Shown here piece after piece: positions 1 to 7,887 of a DNA stretch of 64,000 nucleotides (within the stretch, counting starts at the first letter, position 1; the number at the start of each line of letters is the position of its first letter). The notes beneath the pieces are model-generated. The model saw nothing but the letters and a program-made list of their open reading frames with translations, was not told the origin of the DNA and made no database searches. The DNA is from Hymenobacter piscis. Its GTDB lineage: Bacteria > Bacteroidota > Bacteroidia > Cytophagales > Hymenobacteraceae. The translations under genes were made by a program, and so were the position numbers. The stretch is from assembly GCF_018760735.1 (NCBI RefSeq), contig NZ_JAHHZN010000001.1, positions 186,001 through 250,000 on the forward strand, in the 5' to 3' direction.

Positions 1-967
1 CTTTTCCGCTTCCGACTACAGTGAAGGTATCCTGGCCGGCAACCGCGTGCGGCTGAGCCAGGCCATTACCCTGGTCGAAAGCACCCTGCCTTCGGATCAG
101 GAGCTGGCCCAGCAGGTGCTCGATGCGGTGCTGCCCCACGCCGGCCGCTCGGTGCGAGTGGGCATCACGGGCGTGCCGGGCGTGGGTAAAAGCACGTTCA
201 TCGAAGCCCTGGGCCTGCATCTGGTGCGCGAAAAGGGCCACCGGCTGGCCGTACTGGCCGTGGACCCTACCAGCCAGCGCAGCGGCGGCAGCATCCTCGG
301 CGACAAAACCCGCATGAACGAGCTGGCCGCCCACCCGCAGGCCTTCATCCGCCCCTCCCCGGCCGGCCGCAGCCTGGGCGGCGTCACGCGCAGCACCCGC
401 GAGGCCCTGCTGCTCTGTGAAGCGGCGGGCCACGACGTAATTTTCGTGGAAACCGTGGGCGTGGGCCAGAGCGAAACGGCCGTGCACGGCATGGTCGATT
501 TTTTCCTGCTCCTGATGCTGGCCGGGGCCGGCGACGAGCTTCAAGGCATCAAGAAAGGCATCATGGAAATGGCCGACGCCATCACCATCACGAAGGCCGA
601 CGGCGGCAACGAGCTGGCCGCCCGCCGCGCCAGGGCCGAGTACCAGAATGCCCTGCACCTGTTCCCGCTGGCGCCCTCCAAGTGGAGCCCCGAGGTCACC
701 ATCAGCTCGGCCCTCACCGGCCAGGGCGTACCCGACGTGTGGCAGGTGCTGGAAAAATACGTAGCCCAGACCCGGGCCAGCGGCTACTTCGCCCAGCGCC
801 GCCAGGAGCAGAACCTGCACTGGCTCCACGAAACCATCCGCCAGAGCCTGGAAACGCAGTTTTACGCCCGCCCCGCCGTGCAGCAACAACTGGCCGCCCT
901 GGAGCAGGCCGTGCGCGAGGGTCGGCAGTCGGCCTTCGGGGCGGCCGGGCAGCTGCTGGGGCTGTAA
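1..967 (+). CDS. meaB: MeaB-type P-loop GTPase (methylmalonyl-CoA mutase chaperone), 5' partial
   Basis: The reading frame is open to the left edge of the window, so the true start lies upstream; the GTG at 47 is inside the conserved segment SEGILAGNR and is unlikely to be the start. The protein shows the G3E-family Walker A motif GVPGVGKST, the segment DPTSQRSGGSILGDKTRM and the signature FVETVGVGQSE, which are typical of MeaB/ArgK. In known homologues this GTPase gates cofactor loading and protects adenosylcobalamin-dependent methylmalonyl-CoA mutase. The mutase genes are not in view but could lie upstream. The C-terminal helical part after residue 240 is normal for dimerisation in the family. 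Confidence 0.93.
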   Translation, partial: FSASDYSEGILAGNRVRLSQAITLVESTLPSDQELAQQVLDAVLPHAGRSVRVGITGVPGVGKSTFIEALGLHLVREKGHRLAVLAVDPTSQRSGGSILGDKTRMNELAAHPQAFIRPSPAGRSLGGVTRSTREALLLCEAAGHDVIFVETVGVGQSETAVHGMVDFFLLLMLAGAGDELQGIKKGIMEMADAITITKADGGNELAARRARAEYQNALHLFPLAPSKWSPEVTISSALTGQGVPDVWQVLEKYVAQTRASGYFAQRRQEQNLHWLHETIRQSLETQFYARPAVQQQLAALEQAVREGRQSAFGAAGQLLGL

Positions 968-971
968 AAAA

Positions 972-1003
972 GCCGCCGGAGCTGCCGTTGCGGATACGGC
1001 GGC
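972..1003 (-). terminator. Rho-independent terminator of the DUF5916 gene
   Basis: Stem arms GCCGCCG (972-978) and CGGCGGC (997-1003). On the minus strand the stem is followed by a run of six T. It lies between the convergent meaB and DUF5916 genes and its T run overlaps the end of meaB. Confidence 0.55.
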
Positions 1004-1030
1004 CCCAGCGGCGCGGTAGGCGTGATGGTA

Positions 1031-3631
1031 CTACGTGCGTTTCGGGCGCAGCATCAGGTAATCGAGGAAGTACAGGATTTTGATGCTCACGTTGTTGTTG
1101 TGGGGCGTGTTAATGGTGTTGCTCAGGTTGTTGAAGTAGAGCGGGGTGGCCTCGTTGGCTTCCAGGAAAGTGGAGCCGGCGTTCTTCCAGACGATGCTTA
1201 CCTGGGAGCCCGGCGCAAACCACCAGGAGTACACCGCGTCCACGTTGAAGGCGTTGAACGTGTTGTCGCGGTTACGGCGGTAGTCCACCAGGTTTTCCTC
1301 CCCGTCCGGACTCAGGCGGGCGAAGTCGCGGTAGTTCACGGTGCTGGTGTAGTGGCGCGTGCGCACCGTGAGCGACATGCGGTTGTTGAACGTGTAATTG
1401 GCCGAGAGCGTGTTGACCACCGTTATTACCCGGCGGCGGCCCAGCAGCACATCGGCGGGGTAGTTTTTGCGGAAGTCCGCGTCGTCGGGCAGGCTGGTGT
1501 CGAGGTCGCCATTCACGTAGCCAATCTGGTTCTGGCGCAGGTTCCAGTCGAGGTTGTAGCGGAAGTTGAGCTGGTTGCTGACGCGGTAGCGGGGCGAGAT
1601 GCCCCAGCCGTAGCCCATGCGCCGGGCGCGCACCAACCGCTCATCGCGGGCGTAGCCGCGGATGCCCGCGTTCAGGTCCAGGGCCAGTTTTTTGCGGTAA
1701 TCGGAGGAGAGGAAAGCGCCCACGTTGGCGCTGGCCGGCACCCGCACGTAGTAGTCGCCCAACGGGTACCGACGGGGCTCAAAGTAGTCGTGGGTCACGG
1801 GGTTGGCATCGAAGTTCATGCCCGTGGTCAGGAAGCTTTTGGTGAAGGTCGTGTTCCAGCCCGCGTACGCGTTGGCGCTCTGGTAGCGGGTAGGCTTATA
1901 AAGCAGCGAGTGGTTGAGCCCGGCAAAGGAGTAAAAGTTGTTCACCTTCCAGAAGGGCTGGTACTTGTTGTAGCTCAGGTTCAGGTACTGGGAGATGTTG
2001 TTGTTGCCGAACAGAATGCCCAAATCGTTGGGGTTATAGGTGTCCGACTCGATGCCCTGGCCCAGCTGCCAGGTGAAGTTGCCGCTGATTTTGCTTAGCC
2101 CCACCTGGTATTTGTAGCCGTTCTGGTCATTGATGGCCGCTTCGGAGCCGAATTCGTTGCCCCGGCGGCGCGAGTAAATCAGGCGCCCGTCCAGGGCGTA
2201 GGAGTTCTTCTTGTTGGCGAAACGGAACAGGCCGCCCGTCACGTTGGCGTCGTAGGTGCTACCCCAGCGCGTGACGTTGGTATTGATGAGCGAGACGTAG
2301 GAGTTGTTTTTCAGGCTCTGATCCAGCACCATGATGCTGTAGTTGCTGAAGGGCTGGGTGAGCACCTGCCGCTCGCGCCCGTCCACCGAGTCGCGCAGGG
2401 TGGCGTACACGTCGTTGCTCAGGGCATTGAACACGCCTACGCCCAGGCCCTTGCTGGTGCGGCCCGATACTTTGGTGGCATTCAGCAGGCGCGTGACGCC
2501 GGGGTTGCTCACCACGGCCTCGCCGGGGCGGCGCTGCCCGTCGGGGCCCAGTTGGCCGGCCCGCACCTGGTCGCCTACGGAGCCGAAGCCGATGGGCGTG
2601 GCGCCCACCCGCCGCGAGTAGAACAGGTCGCCCTTGTTGAAGAGCTCGGTGCCTTCGGTGAAAAACTGGCGGTTTTCCTGGAACTGCACCTCGAAGGGCG
2701 AGAGGTTGAGCACCTGATTATCACTCTGCACCTGCCCGAAATCGGGTACCAGGGTGGCATCGAGGGTGAAGCTCTCGTTGATGCCCCACTTCACATCGGC
2801 CCCGCCATTGAAGCTGGTGCTGGAGTTGCGGATGCCCTGCACGTCGTAGGGATAGTGGTTCACGTAGCCCGACACGTAGGGCGTGAGCGAGAGGCGCAGC
2901 GGCGGCTTGATGTCGCGCAGGCCCGTGAGCTCGCCCCACTGGTTTACGAAGCCGTCCACGGCGGGCTTCACCTCGTTCCAGAAGAAGGCCTGATTGTCGC
3001 GCTTGCGCTGGCGCATGAAGTTCACGCCCCACAGCTGTTCGGCGGTCTTGCTGAAGCGGATGGCCGAGTACGGAATCCGCACTTCGGCCACCCAGTCGGT
3101 GCCGCGCAACGCCGTGCGCGAGTCCCAGACGGCGTTCCAGTTGAAGTCCTCGCCCCCGGCCGGCGAGTAGCGGGCATCGGCCTGCACGCCGCCGGTGGTG
3201 ATGAAGAAGCCGTAGCCGTTGATTTTATCGTAGTAGGTATCGAGGAAAATGGCGAAGAAATCGGTGTTGCCCATGTCGTCGCGCTGCGACAACTCCCGCA
3301 TAATCGAGTCGGGCGACACATCGTGCATCACGGCCCCGATGTAGAGGTTGGCGTCGTCGTAGAGCACGCGTACTTCGGTGGGGTGCTTTTCGCGGGGGCC
3401 CGGGTTGGGGCGGTTCTGGATGAACTCCGTGGCGATGGGCGCCTGCTGCCAGATGGCCTCATTCAGCTCACCGTCCAGCTTAATGGCTTCCGTGATGCGC
3501 AGGGCCTGGAGCTGGCGCTTGGGCGCCGGCACGGCCGCCGCCGCCGTAGTAGCCGCCGCCGCCGACTGGGCCCAGGCCGGAGTGGTCAGCACAGCGCCCA
3601 GCAGCAGGAGAAGGAGCCAATAATATTTCAC
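1031..3631 (-). CDS. DUF5916 protein with N-terminal CBM9-like domain
   Basis: 866 residues starting from GTG at 3631, with a clear Sec signal peptide (Lys then a Leu-rich core, cleavage after PAWAQ). Residues about 40-250 resemble a family-9 carbohydrate-binding fold (ITEAIKLDGELNEAIWQQA, then DDANLYIGAVMHD). The remainder matches the DUF5916 pattern: alternating aromatic beta-strand segments such as RLSLTPYVSGYVNHYPY, consistent with an outer-membrane beta-barrel. The role is unknown; the family is common in Bacteroidota and is usually annotated as hydrolase or carbohydrate-binding. It is convergent with meaB and separated by about 200 bp from the M56 gene, so probably monocistronic. Confidence 0.85.
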   Translation of the reverse strand: MKYYWLLLLLLGAVLTTPAWAQSAAAATTAAAAVPAPKRQLQALRITEAIKLDGELNEAIWQQAPIATEFIQNRPNPGPREKHPTEVRVLYDDANLYIGAVMHDVSPDSIMRELSQRDDMGNTDFFAIFLDTYYDKINGYGFFITTGGVQADARYSPAGGEDFNWNAVWDSRTALRGTDWVAEVRIPYSAIRFSKTAEQLWGVNFMRQRKRDNQAFFWNEVKPAVDGFVNQWGELTGLRDIKPPLRLSLTPYVSGYVNHYPYDVQGIRNSSTSFNGGADVKWGINESFTLDATLVPDFGQVQSDNQVLNLSPFEVQFQENRQFFTEGTELFNKGDLFYSRRVGATPIGFGSVGDQVRAGQLGPDGQRRPGEAVVSNPGVTRLLNATKVSGRTSKGLGVGVFNALSNDVYATLRDSVDGRERQVLTQPFSNYSIMVLDQSLKNNSYVSLINTNVTRWGSTYDANVTGGLFRFANKKNSYALDGRLIYSRRRGNEFGSEAAINDQNGYKYQVGLSKISGNFTWQLGQGIESDTYNPNDLGILFGNNNISQYLNLSYNKYQPFWKVNNFYSFAGLNHSLLYKPTRYQSANAYAGWNTTFTKSFLTTGMNFDANPVTHDYFEPRRYPLGDYYVRVPASANVGAFLSSDYRKKLALDLNAGIRGYARDERLVRARRMGYGWGISPRYRVSNQLNFRYNLDWNLRQNQIGYVNGDLDTSLPDDADFRKNYPADVLLGRRRVITVVNTLSANYTFNNRMSLTVRTRHYTSTVNYRDFARLSPDGEENLVDYRRNRDNTFNAFNVDAVYSWWFAPGSQVSIVWKNAGSTFLEANEATPLYFNNLSNTINTPHNNNVSIKILYFLDYLMLRPKRT

Positions 3632-3798
3632 GACGCAGCGAGTAAAAAATCGAACAAATGGATGGGAATGCGGGGAGCAGGCCAGGCGGCCAGCGGAGTC
3701 TAAAAGCGGCCAGCGGTCCGAAAAAGGGGGCTACGCCGCCATAGATGCAGCCGCAGCCGTAACCGTTGCCTCAGGTAGCGGAATGTTCACGCCCAAAA

Positions 3799-3824
3799 CC
3801 GGCCGCCGTGGCAGCGGCGGCCGG
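3799..3824 (-). terminator. Terminator after the M56 peptidase gene
   Basis: Perfect 10-bp stem of CCGGCCGCCG with a 6-nt loop. On the minus strand it is followed by TTTTGGG, 16 bp after the stop codon of the M56 gene. The rest of the spacer 3632-3798 shows nothing else recognisable. Confidence 0.6.
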
Positions 3825-3839
3825 CTTCACCAGGGTCAC

Positions 3840-6434
3840 TCACTCCGTCACGGAAATCTGGATGTTGCGCTGGCTCTGGCCGTTGCCGTCGGTCGGCGCA
3901 GCCAGCAGCCGACGGTACTTCTCGGCCAGCGCCGCCGACTGCTTCTTGCCGTTCACCGTCAGGCCCTGCTCGTTGAGCTGGAACTGGAAGGCTTTATCAC
4001 GGGCACCGAGCACCCCATCGCGGCGCAGTTGCTGGCGCAGCTCCTCCGAATCGAGGCGCGGGGGCATGGGCGGGGCGGGCGCGGCAACGGGCGGCACGCC
4101 CGGGGCCCGGGGCGGGCGCGGCACGGCCGGGCCGTTGAGGTTGGTAGTCGTGCTGGAGGAAGTCTGGTAATTGAGGTTGTAGATGCCTTTGAGGGGCTTG
4201 CCCTGGTGCTTCTCTACCAGACGCAGGTACTTCTGCTGCACGGCCGCGGGCTGGCGGGTGCCGTTCACGTTCAGGCTGGTGGCGCTGAGCACGAATTGCA
4301 GGTTGCCGGTCGTCTTGATGATGCCATCCTGGCGCAGCTCCCGCAGCAGCAGAGCCGTGCCGGCGTCGCGGTGGGCCTGTTCCTGGTCGCGGCGGACCTG
4401 GTCGGCATCCCGCCGGGCCTGCTCCTGGTCGCGGACGGCCTGCTCGGCGTCCCGGCGGGCCTGCTCCGCATCCCGGCGGGCCTGTTCCTGGGCCTCGCGG
4501 ATATCCTGCTGGATGTCGCGCTGGCGCTCCTGGGCCTCCTCGCGGAGCTGCTGCCGCCGCTCCTGCTGATTTTCACGCAGCTCCTGCTGCCGCTCGCGCA
4601 GGTCTTCCAGGGCCTCCTGAATCTGCTCCCGTTCCTCGTCGGTTTTGGCATTTTTGGCGGCGGTGCGCAGGTCCAGTTCAGCCTCTTGCAGGGCTTCGCG
4701 GGTGATCCGGTTCACATCCAGCTCCTGCAGGGCAGTGCTGGCTTCGGCCAGGGCCAGACTCGATAACTCACGAGCATCGGCGGCGCTGGGGTGGCTGCCG
4801 CTCAGAGTGCTCTGCTGCATACGCAGCGCGAGTTCCTCCATGCGCTGCTCCCGGTCGGTAGTGGCGGCGAGCGGGGCCACGGCCAGCGCGCGGCCGGTTG
4901 CGCCGTTGAGCTGCACCACATCTACCTGCTCGCCTTTTTTGCGGGCGGGGGCAATGGCAATCGGCTCCCCGTTCACGTACAGCTCCGTCAGGCGGCCTTT
5001 TTTATCGCGCTTGATGATGACTGTGCCCTGCTCAGCCGCGCCGCCGGTGCGGCCACGGCGGCCGGCCCGCGACCAGCGCATGAGCTGGGGCGCCCGGCTC
5101 GTATCGAAGCTCACCGGCGTGTTGCCGATACGGCCCTGCGCCTGCCCATCGGCCGAGACACTCAGGATGCATAGTGGCTCCCGGTCCCAGGCCGTTGGCA
5201 CGACCTCATCCGTAAGGGGCAATCCAGCAGGCGCAGTGACCGGCGCAGTGGCCGGCACAGTGGCCGGCGCTGCATACTCCGTCACCGAAGGCCAGGACTC
5301 GGCCGTAGCTTCCAGGTGCCGTACGCGGGCCTCCAGGGCCAGCACCTGGGGGCGGGCCAGGGCCACGGCCGTGCTCAGCACCACCAGACCCACCAGCACC
5401 ACGCAGGCGGCCATGAATCCTTCGGCAAACGTGGGCCGCTGCCGGCCCTGCACCAGGCGCCGGATGCGGCCCAGCACCGAGCCATCGGGCCCGAGAGCCG
5501 ACAGCGCCAGCCCAACGCCCGTGGGCTCGGGAGCCGCGTTCAGCTCGGCCAGGGCGGCCAGGGCCCGGGCCACCGTGAGCGGGTTGCCCCCGATAAGGGC
5601 GGTAGCGGCATCGTCGCAGCAGTTTTCGCGCTCCGTGCGCAGGCAGGCCGTGATGAACCACACGCCCGGATGGTAGAAGAGCACGGTTTCGGCCACCGAC
5701 TGCAACAGGTTGAGCAGGTAGTCGCGGCGCTGCACGTGGGCCAACTCGTGGGCCAGAATGGCTTCCAGGTACGCCGTGCCCAGGCCCGTGACGGTGCCCA
5801 GGGGCAGCAGCACCACCGGCCGCAGGTGGCCCACCACCACCGGCACCTTCACCAGGGCCGATTCCAGCAGCTCTACTTTCTGCTGCAGACCGGCGCGGCG
5901 GGCCAGAGCCGCCAGCCGCTGCTGCCACTCCTCGGCCAGGGGCTGCACCCGGTAGCGGCGCAGGCGCTGCACGTAGGCCAGGCCGCCCAGCAGCCGCAGC
6001 AGCATCACCAGCAGGCCCATCATCCACACCGTCACTACCAGGGGCAGGTTGGCATCGAAGTACTGCTGCCAGGTTTGCGCCCAGGAAACCGGGGCCGTGG
6101 TGGACCCGGCCGGATCAGCGGCCCAGCTGGCTTCCGGGCCGGGGGCGGCAGCCGGGGCATCCACGGGCTGGTAGGTCGTGAGGCCGGCAGAGGTAGCGGG
6201 GGCCGCCGGGGGCTGGTAGTAGTAGCGCCCGAAGGTGATGCCGATCAGCAGCAGCAGCGTGAGCAGGGCGGCGGCGGCGGTGCGGTAGCGCACCTGGGCC
6301 GCATGCTGGCGCAGCACCAGCAGCAGGCCGGCCAGCAGCAGGGCCAGCAGGGCACCCTGCCAGAGGGAGTGGACCAGGGCCCAGCCCAGCGCGCGGATCA
6401 GGGCCGGGGGAAGTAGTTGGGTCAGCCAGTTCAT
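3840..6434 (-). CDS. M56 (BlaR1-like) membrane metallopeptidase with long coiled coil
   Basis: 864 residues. Hydrophobic helices lie near residues 10-40, 50-70 and 130-160. The zinc motif HELAH follows in the segment AILAHELAHVQRRDY, and a further helix near residue 345 precedes the extracytoplasmic part. In BlaR1/MecR1 the M56 domain is activated by a sensor domain and leads to cleavage of a BlaI repressor. Here there is no penicillin-binding sensor. Instead there is a 7-residue charged repeat of the type RRDAEQA (about residues 600-680, coiled coil) and two copies of a small domain sharing the pattern L-x-VNG-x-x-Q and KY-x-RL. Its ATG overlaps the repressor stop codon by 4 bp (ATGA), so the two are translationally coupled. 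The inducing signal cannot be read from the sequence. Confidence 0.9.
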   Translation of the reverse strand: MNWLTQLLPPALIRALGWALVHSLWQGALLALLLAGLLLVLRQHAAQVRYRTAAAALLTLLLLIGITFGRYYYQPPAAPATSAGLTTYQPVDAPAAAPGPEASWAADPAGSTTAPVSWAQTWQQYFDANLPLVVTVWMMGLLVMLLRLLGGLAYVQRLRRYRVQPLAEEWQQRLAALARRAGLQQKVELLESALVKVPVVVGHLRPVVLLPLGTVTGLGTAYLEAILAHELAHVQRRDYLLNLLQSVAETVLFYHPGVWFITACLRTERENCCDDAATALIGGNPLTVARALAALAELNAAPEPTGVGLALSALGPDGSVLGRIRRLVQGRQRPTFAEGFMAACVVLVGLVVLSTAVALARPQVLALEARVRHLEATAESWPSVTEYAAPATVPATAPVTAPAGLPLTDEVVPTAWDREPLCILSVSADGQAQGRIGNTPVSFDTSRAPQLMRWSRAGRRGRTGGAAEQGTVIIKRDKKGRLTELYVNGEPIAIAPARKKGEQVDVVQLNGATGRALAVAPLAATTDREQRMEELALRMQQSTLSGSHPSAADARELSSLALAEASTALQELDVNRITREALQEAELDLRTAAKNAKTDEEREQIQEALEDLRERQQELRENQQERRQQLREEAQERQRDIQQDIREAQEQARRDAEQARRDAEQAVRDQEQARRDADQVRRDQEQAHRDAGTALLLRELRQDGIIKTTGNLQFVLSATSLNVNGTRQPAAVQQKYLRLVEKHQGKPLKGIYNLNYQTSSSTTTNLNGPAVPRPPRAPGVPPVAAPAPPMPPRLDSEELRQQLRRDGVLGARDKAFQFQLNEQGLTVNGKKQSAALAEKYRRLLAAPTDGNGQSQRNIQISVTE

Positions 6435-6850
6435 AGCGCAGGGTCGGTAGCGGGTGGCGTGGTGTCGTTCTGAATCTCAATGTCGTTGAGCAGGCGGCGG
6501 ATCTGGGCCAGCTCCTCGCGGGAGGTGCGGCGGTTGCCCAGGGCCTGCATCACCAGCTTCATGGCCGAGCCCCCGAAGGCCGCATCCACGAACTTGTCGA
6601 GCAGCAGGCCCTGGGTTTCCTCTTCCCGCACGCCGGCCCGGTACACGTGGGTGCGGGCCTCGTCGTCGCGCAGCACCAGGCCTTTGTCGAGCATGAGTTG
6701 GAGCAGCTTGAGGGTAGTGGTGTAGCCAACGTCGCGCCGGCGGCTCAGCTCGTCGTTGACGAAGCGCACGGTGCTCGGCCCGTGCTGCCAGAGGACCTGG
6801 AGAATTTCCAGCTCCGACTCGGTGGGTTTGGGAAGGGGTTTCTTAGTCAT
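6431..6850 (-). CDS. BlaI/MecI/CopY-family repressor
   Basis: 139 residues. The winged-helix core is complete (ILQVLWQHGPSTVRFVNDEL, then DVGYTTTLKLLQLMLDKG), followed by the C-terminal dimerisation helices. The family represses its own operon and is proteolysed when the partner M56 protein is activated. It is the first gene of a two-gene operon with the downstream peptidase, and three matching palindromes sit over its promoter. Which target genes outside this operon it controls is unknown. Confidence 0.93.
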   Translation of the reverse strand: MTKKPLPKPTESELEILQVLWQHGPSTVRFVNDELSRRRDVGYTTTLKLLQLMLDKGLVLRDDEARTHVYRAGVREEETQGLLLDKFVDAAFGGSAMKLVMQALGNRRTSREELAQIRRLLNDIEIQNDTTPPATDPAL

Positions 6851-6871
6851 TTGAAATCAGCGGAAAGCGAG

Positions 6872-6887
6872 TACGACATTGTTCGTA
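6872..6887. promoter_or_regulatory. Operator 1 (TACGA-N6-TCGTA)
   Basis: Perfect palindrome TACGA-N6-TCGTA, extended by a G/C pair on each side. It covers the predicted transcription start of the BlaI-M56 operon, where a bound repressor would block initiation. Confidence 0.8.
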
Positions 6888-6890
6888 CTT

Positions 6891-6920
6891 CAAACATATA
6901 CGAAACATGTCGTAGATCAA
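6891..6920 (-). promoter_or_regulatory. Promoter of the BlaI-M56 operon
   Basis: On the minus strand TTG (6920-6918), a 19-bp spacer, then TATGTTTG (6898-6891). This is an exact match to the Bacteroidota sigma consensus TTG-N19-TAnnTTTG. Predicted transcription start near 6885, leaving about 35 nt of leader before the ATG at 6850. Confidence 0.85.
6899..6914. promoter_or_regulatory. Operator 2 (TACGA-N6-TCGTA)
   Basis: Same palindrome and same 6-bp spacing as operator 1. It fills the spacer between the -33 and -7 boxes almost exactly. Confidence 0.8.
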
Positions 6921-6929
6921 AATATATCG

Positions 6930-6945
6930 TACGAAATAATTCGTA
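6930..6945. promoter_or_regulatory. Operator 3 (TACGA-N6-TCGTA)
   Basis: Third copy of the palindrome, 31 bp centre-to-centre from operator 2 and just upstream of the -33 box. Confidence 0.78.
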
Positions 6946-7089
6946 TAACTGACTAAAACCCGCTTTATATCCTGCAAATGCTCTTTTCGACCTGTGCAAC
7001 ATACCAGCTACGACCCGAATTCTTTAGCGCCAGATCGCCATGCCGTCCTCTTATTCTTACCGCTCCGAAGCCGGGAAGCCTACCAACTC

Positions 7090-7124
7090 AAAACCCCACC
7101 CGACAAGCTGTCGGACGGGGTTTT
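7090..7124 (-). terminator. Terminator downstream of folB
   Basis: Sixteen-base arms beginning AAAACCCC and ending GGGGTTTT with two mismatches and a 3-nt loop. The minus-strand side ends in TTTT. It is about 45 bp past the folB stop codon. Confidence 0.7.
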
Positions 7125-7170
7125 GCGCAACCTTAGTTGTAGTGACGTGCCCTGGCAGCCGGGCCGCGGG

Positions 7171-7530
7171 TTAGGCGCGGCGGCGTTCCAGCGTGATGCG
7201 GGCGCGGTGGCAGATGCCGCCCAGGGGTGGATTGAACTTCGAGACGCTCACGCGCACGCCCTGCACGTAGGGAAATTCTTCCAGCACCCGGTCGAGCACG
7301 CGGTGGCCCAGATGTTCCAGCAGACGGGCCGGGGCCAGCATCTCTTCGCGCACTACCCGGTAAAGCACCTCGTAGTTCACGGTTTCGCGGAGCTGATCGG
7401 AGCTGCCGGCCGCGTGCAGGTCGGTGTCGATGTAGAGGTCGACGCCGTACTTGTTGCCGATTTTCTGCTCCTCGTCGTAGTATCCGTGGAAGGCGAAAAA
7501 CTCCATGCCTTCCAGTGCAATCTGGCCCAT
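7171..7530 (-). CDS. folB: Dihydroneopterin aldolase
   Basis: 119 residues, the usual length. It carries the conserved N-terminus (LEGMEFFAFHGYYDEEQKIGN), the middle segment TVNYEVLYRVV and the C-terminal V-x-V-SKFNPPLGG motif. FolB converts 7,8-dihydroneopterin to 6-hydroxymethyl-dihydropterin in folate synthesis and is cytosolic. It is not linked to the folE gene, which lies at 36.5 kb. An array of octamer repeats starts 2 bp upstream of its ATG. Confidence 0.93.
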   Translation of the reverse strand: MGQIALEGMEFFAFHGYYDEEQKIGNKYGVDLYIDTDLHAAGSSDQLRETVNYEVLYRVVREEMLAPARLLEHLGHRVLDRVLEEFPYVQGVRVSVSKFNPPLGGICHRARITLERRRA

Positions 7531-7532
7531 GT

Positions 7533-7564
7533 GGTGAGATGGTGAGATGGTGAGATGGTGAGTA
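7533..7564. repeat. Octamer array, unit GGTGAGAT, four units
   Basis: Three perfect GGTGAGAT units and a fourth diverged one, directly before the folB start. Only one inverted unit (AATTCACC, 7623-7630) remains as a possible partner. Same unit family as the arrays at 10883, 29980 and 45579. Confidence 0.85.
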
Positions 7565-7572
7565 AAATACGG

Positions 7573-7615
7573 ATGTCATTCCGGGCTTGCCGAGGAAGCT
7601 CGCGCGCTGGTGTTG
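7573..7615. repeat. Decayed single arm of the 45-bp palindrome family
   Basis: Matches the arm of the elements at 18156, 25129 and 61580 (core GTCATTCCG-GCTTGCCGAGGAA) with several substitutions. No second arm follows. Confidence 0.7.
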
Positions 7616-7791
7616 CCCGGGTAATTCACCCTTTCCACACGCTGGGTTGCCGCCGTGGCTCGTGGCGTGAAATACTTTTTCTATGCCGATGCTTCAGCTC
7701 AGGGTTTGCGCGGAGTTTGCTTGGTGTCGTTGCCCGCAGTAACTCTTCGTATTCTGACAGCCCGTCTGCCTGAATCAGGCTCCCAAAACAA

Positions 7792-7819
7792 CGAAGCCCG
7801 CCCCGAAAGGCAGGCTTCG
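7792..7819 (-). terminator. Terminator after the DivIVA-like gene
   Basis: Stem CGAAGCCnGCC with a 6-nt loop and one mismatch, then TTGTTTTGGG on the minus strand. It lies 70 bp past the stop codon. Confidence 0.5.
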
Positions 7820-7887
7820 ATTTGAGACACAGGCTGAAGCAGCGACGAAAACCAGCGTCATCCGCCCCATTAGCGGAAATCAGCGCT

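Larger units (their letters stand above)
7531..7887. other. Intergenic region between folB and the DivIVA-like gene
   Basis: About 357 bp without a convincing gene. It holds an octamer array, a decayed repeat arm and the DivIVA terminator, listed separately. The open frame that crosses it on the minus strand has no family features. Confidence 0.6.

Noticed and set aside
3783..4766. Leu/Gly/Ala-rich plus-strand frame opposite the M56 coiled coil
   Set aside because: It reflects the heptad repeat on the other strand; no start context or motif supports it.
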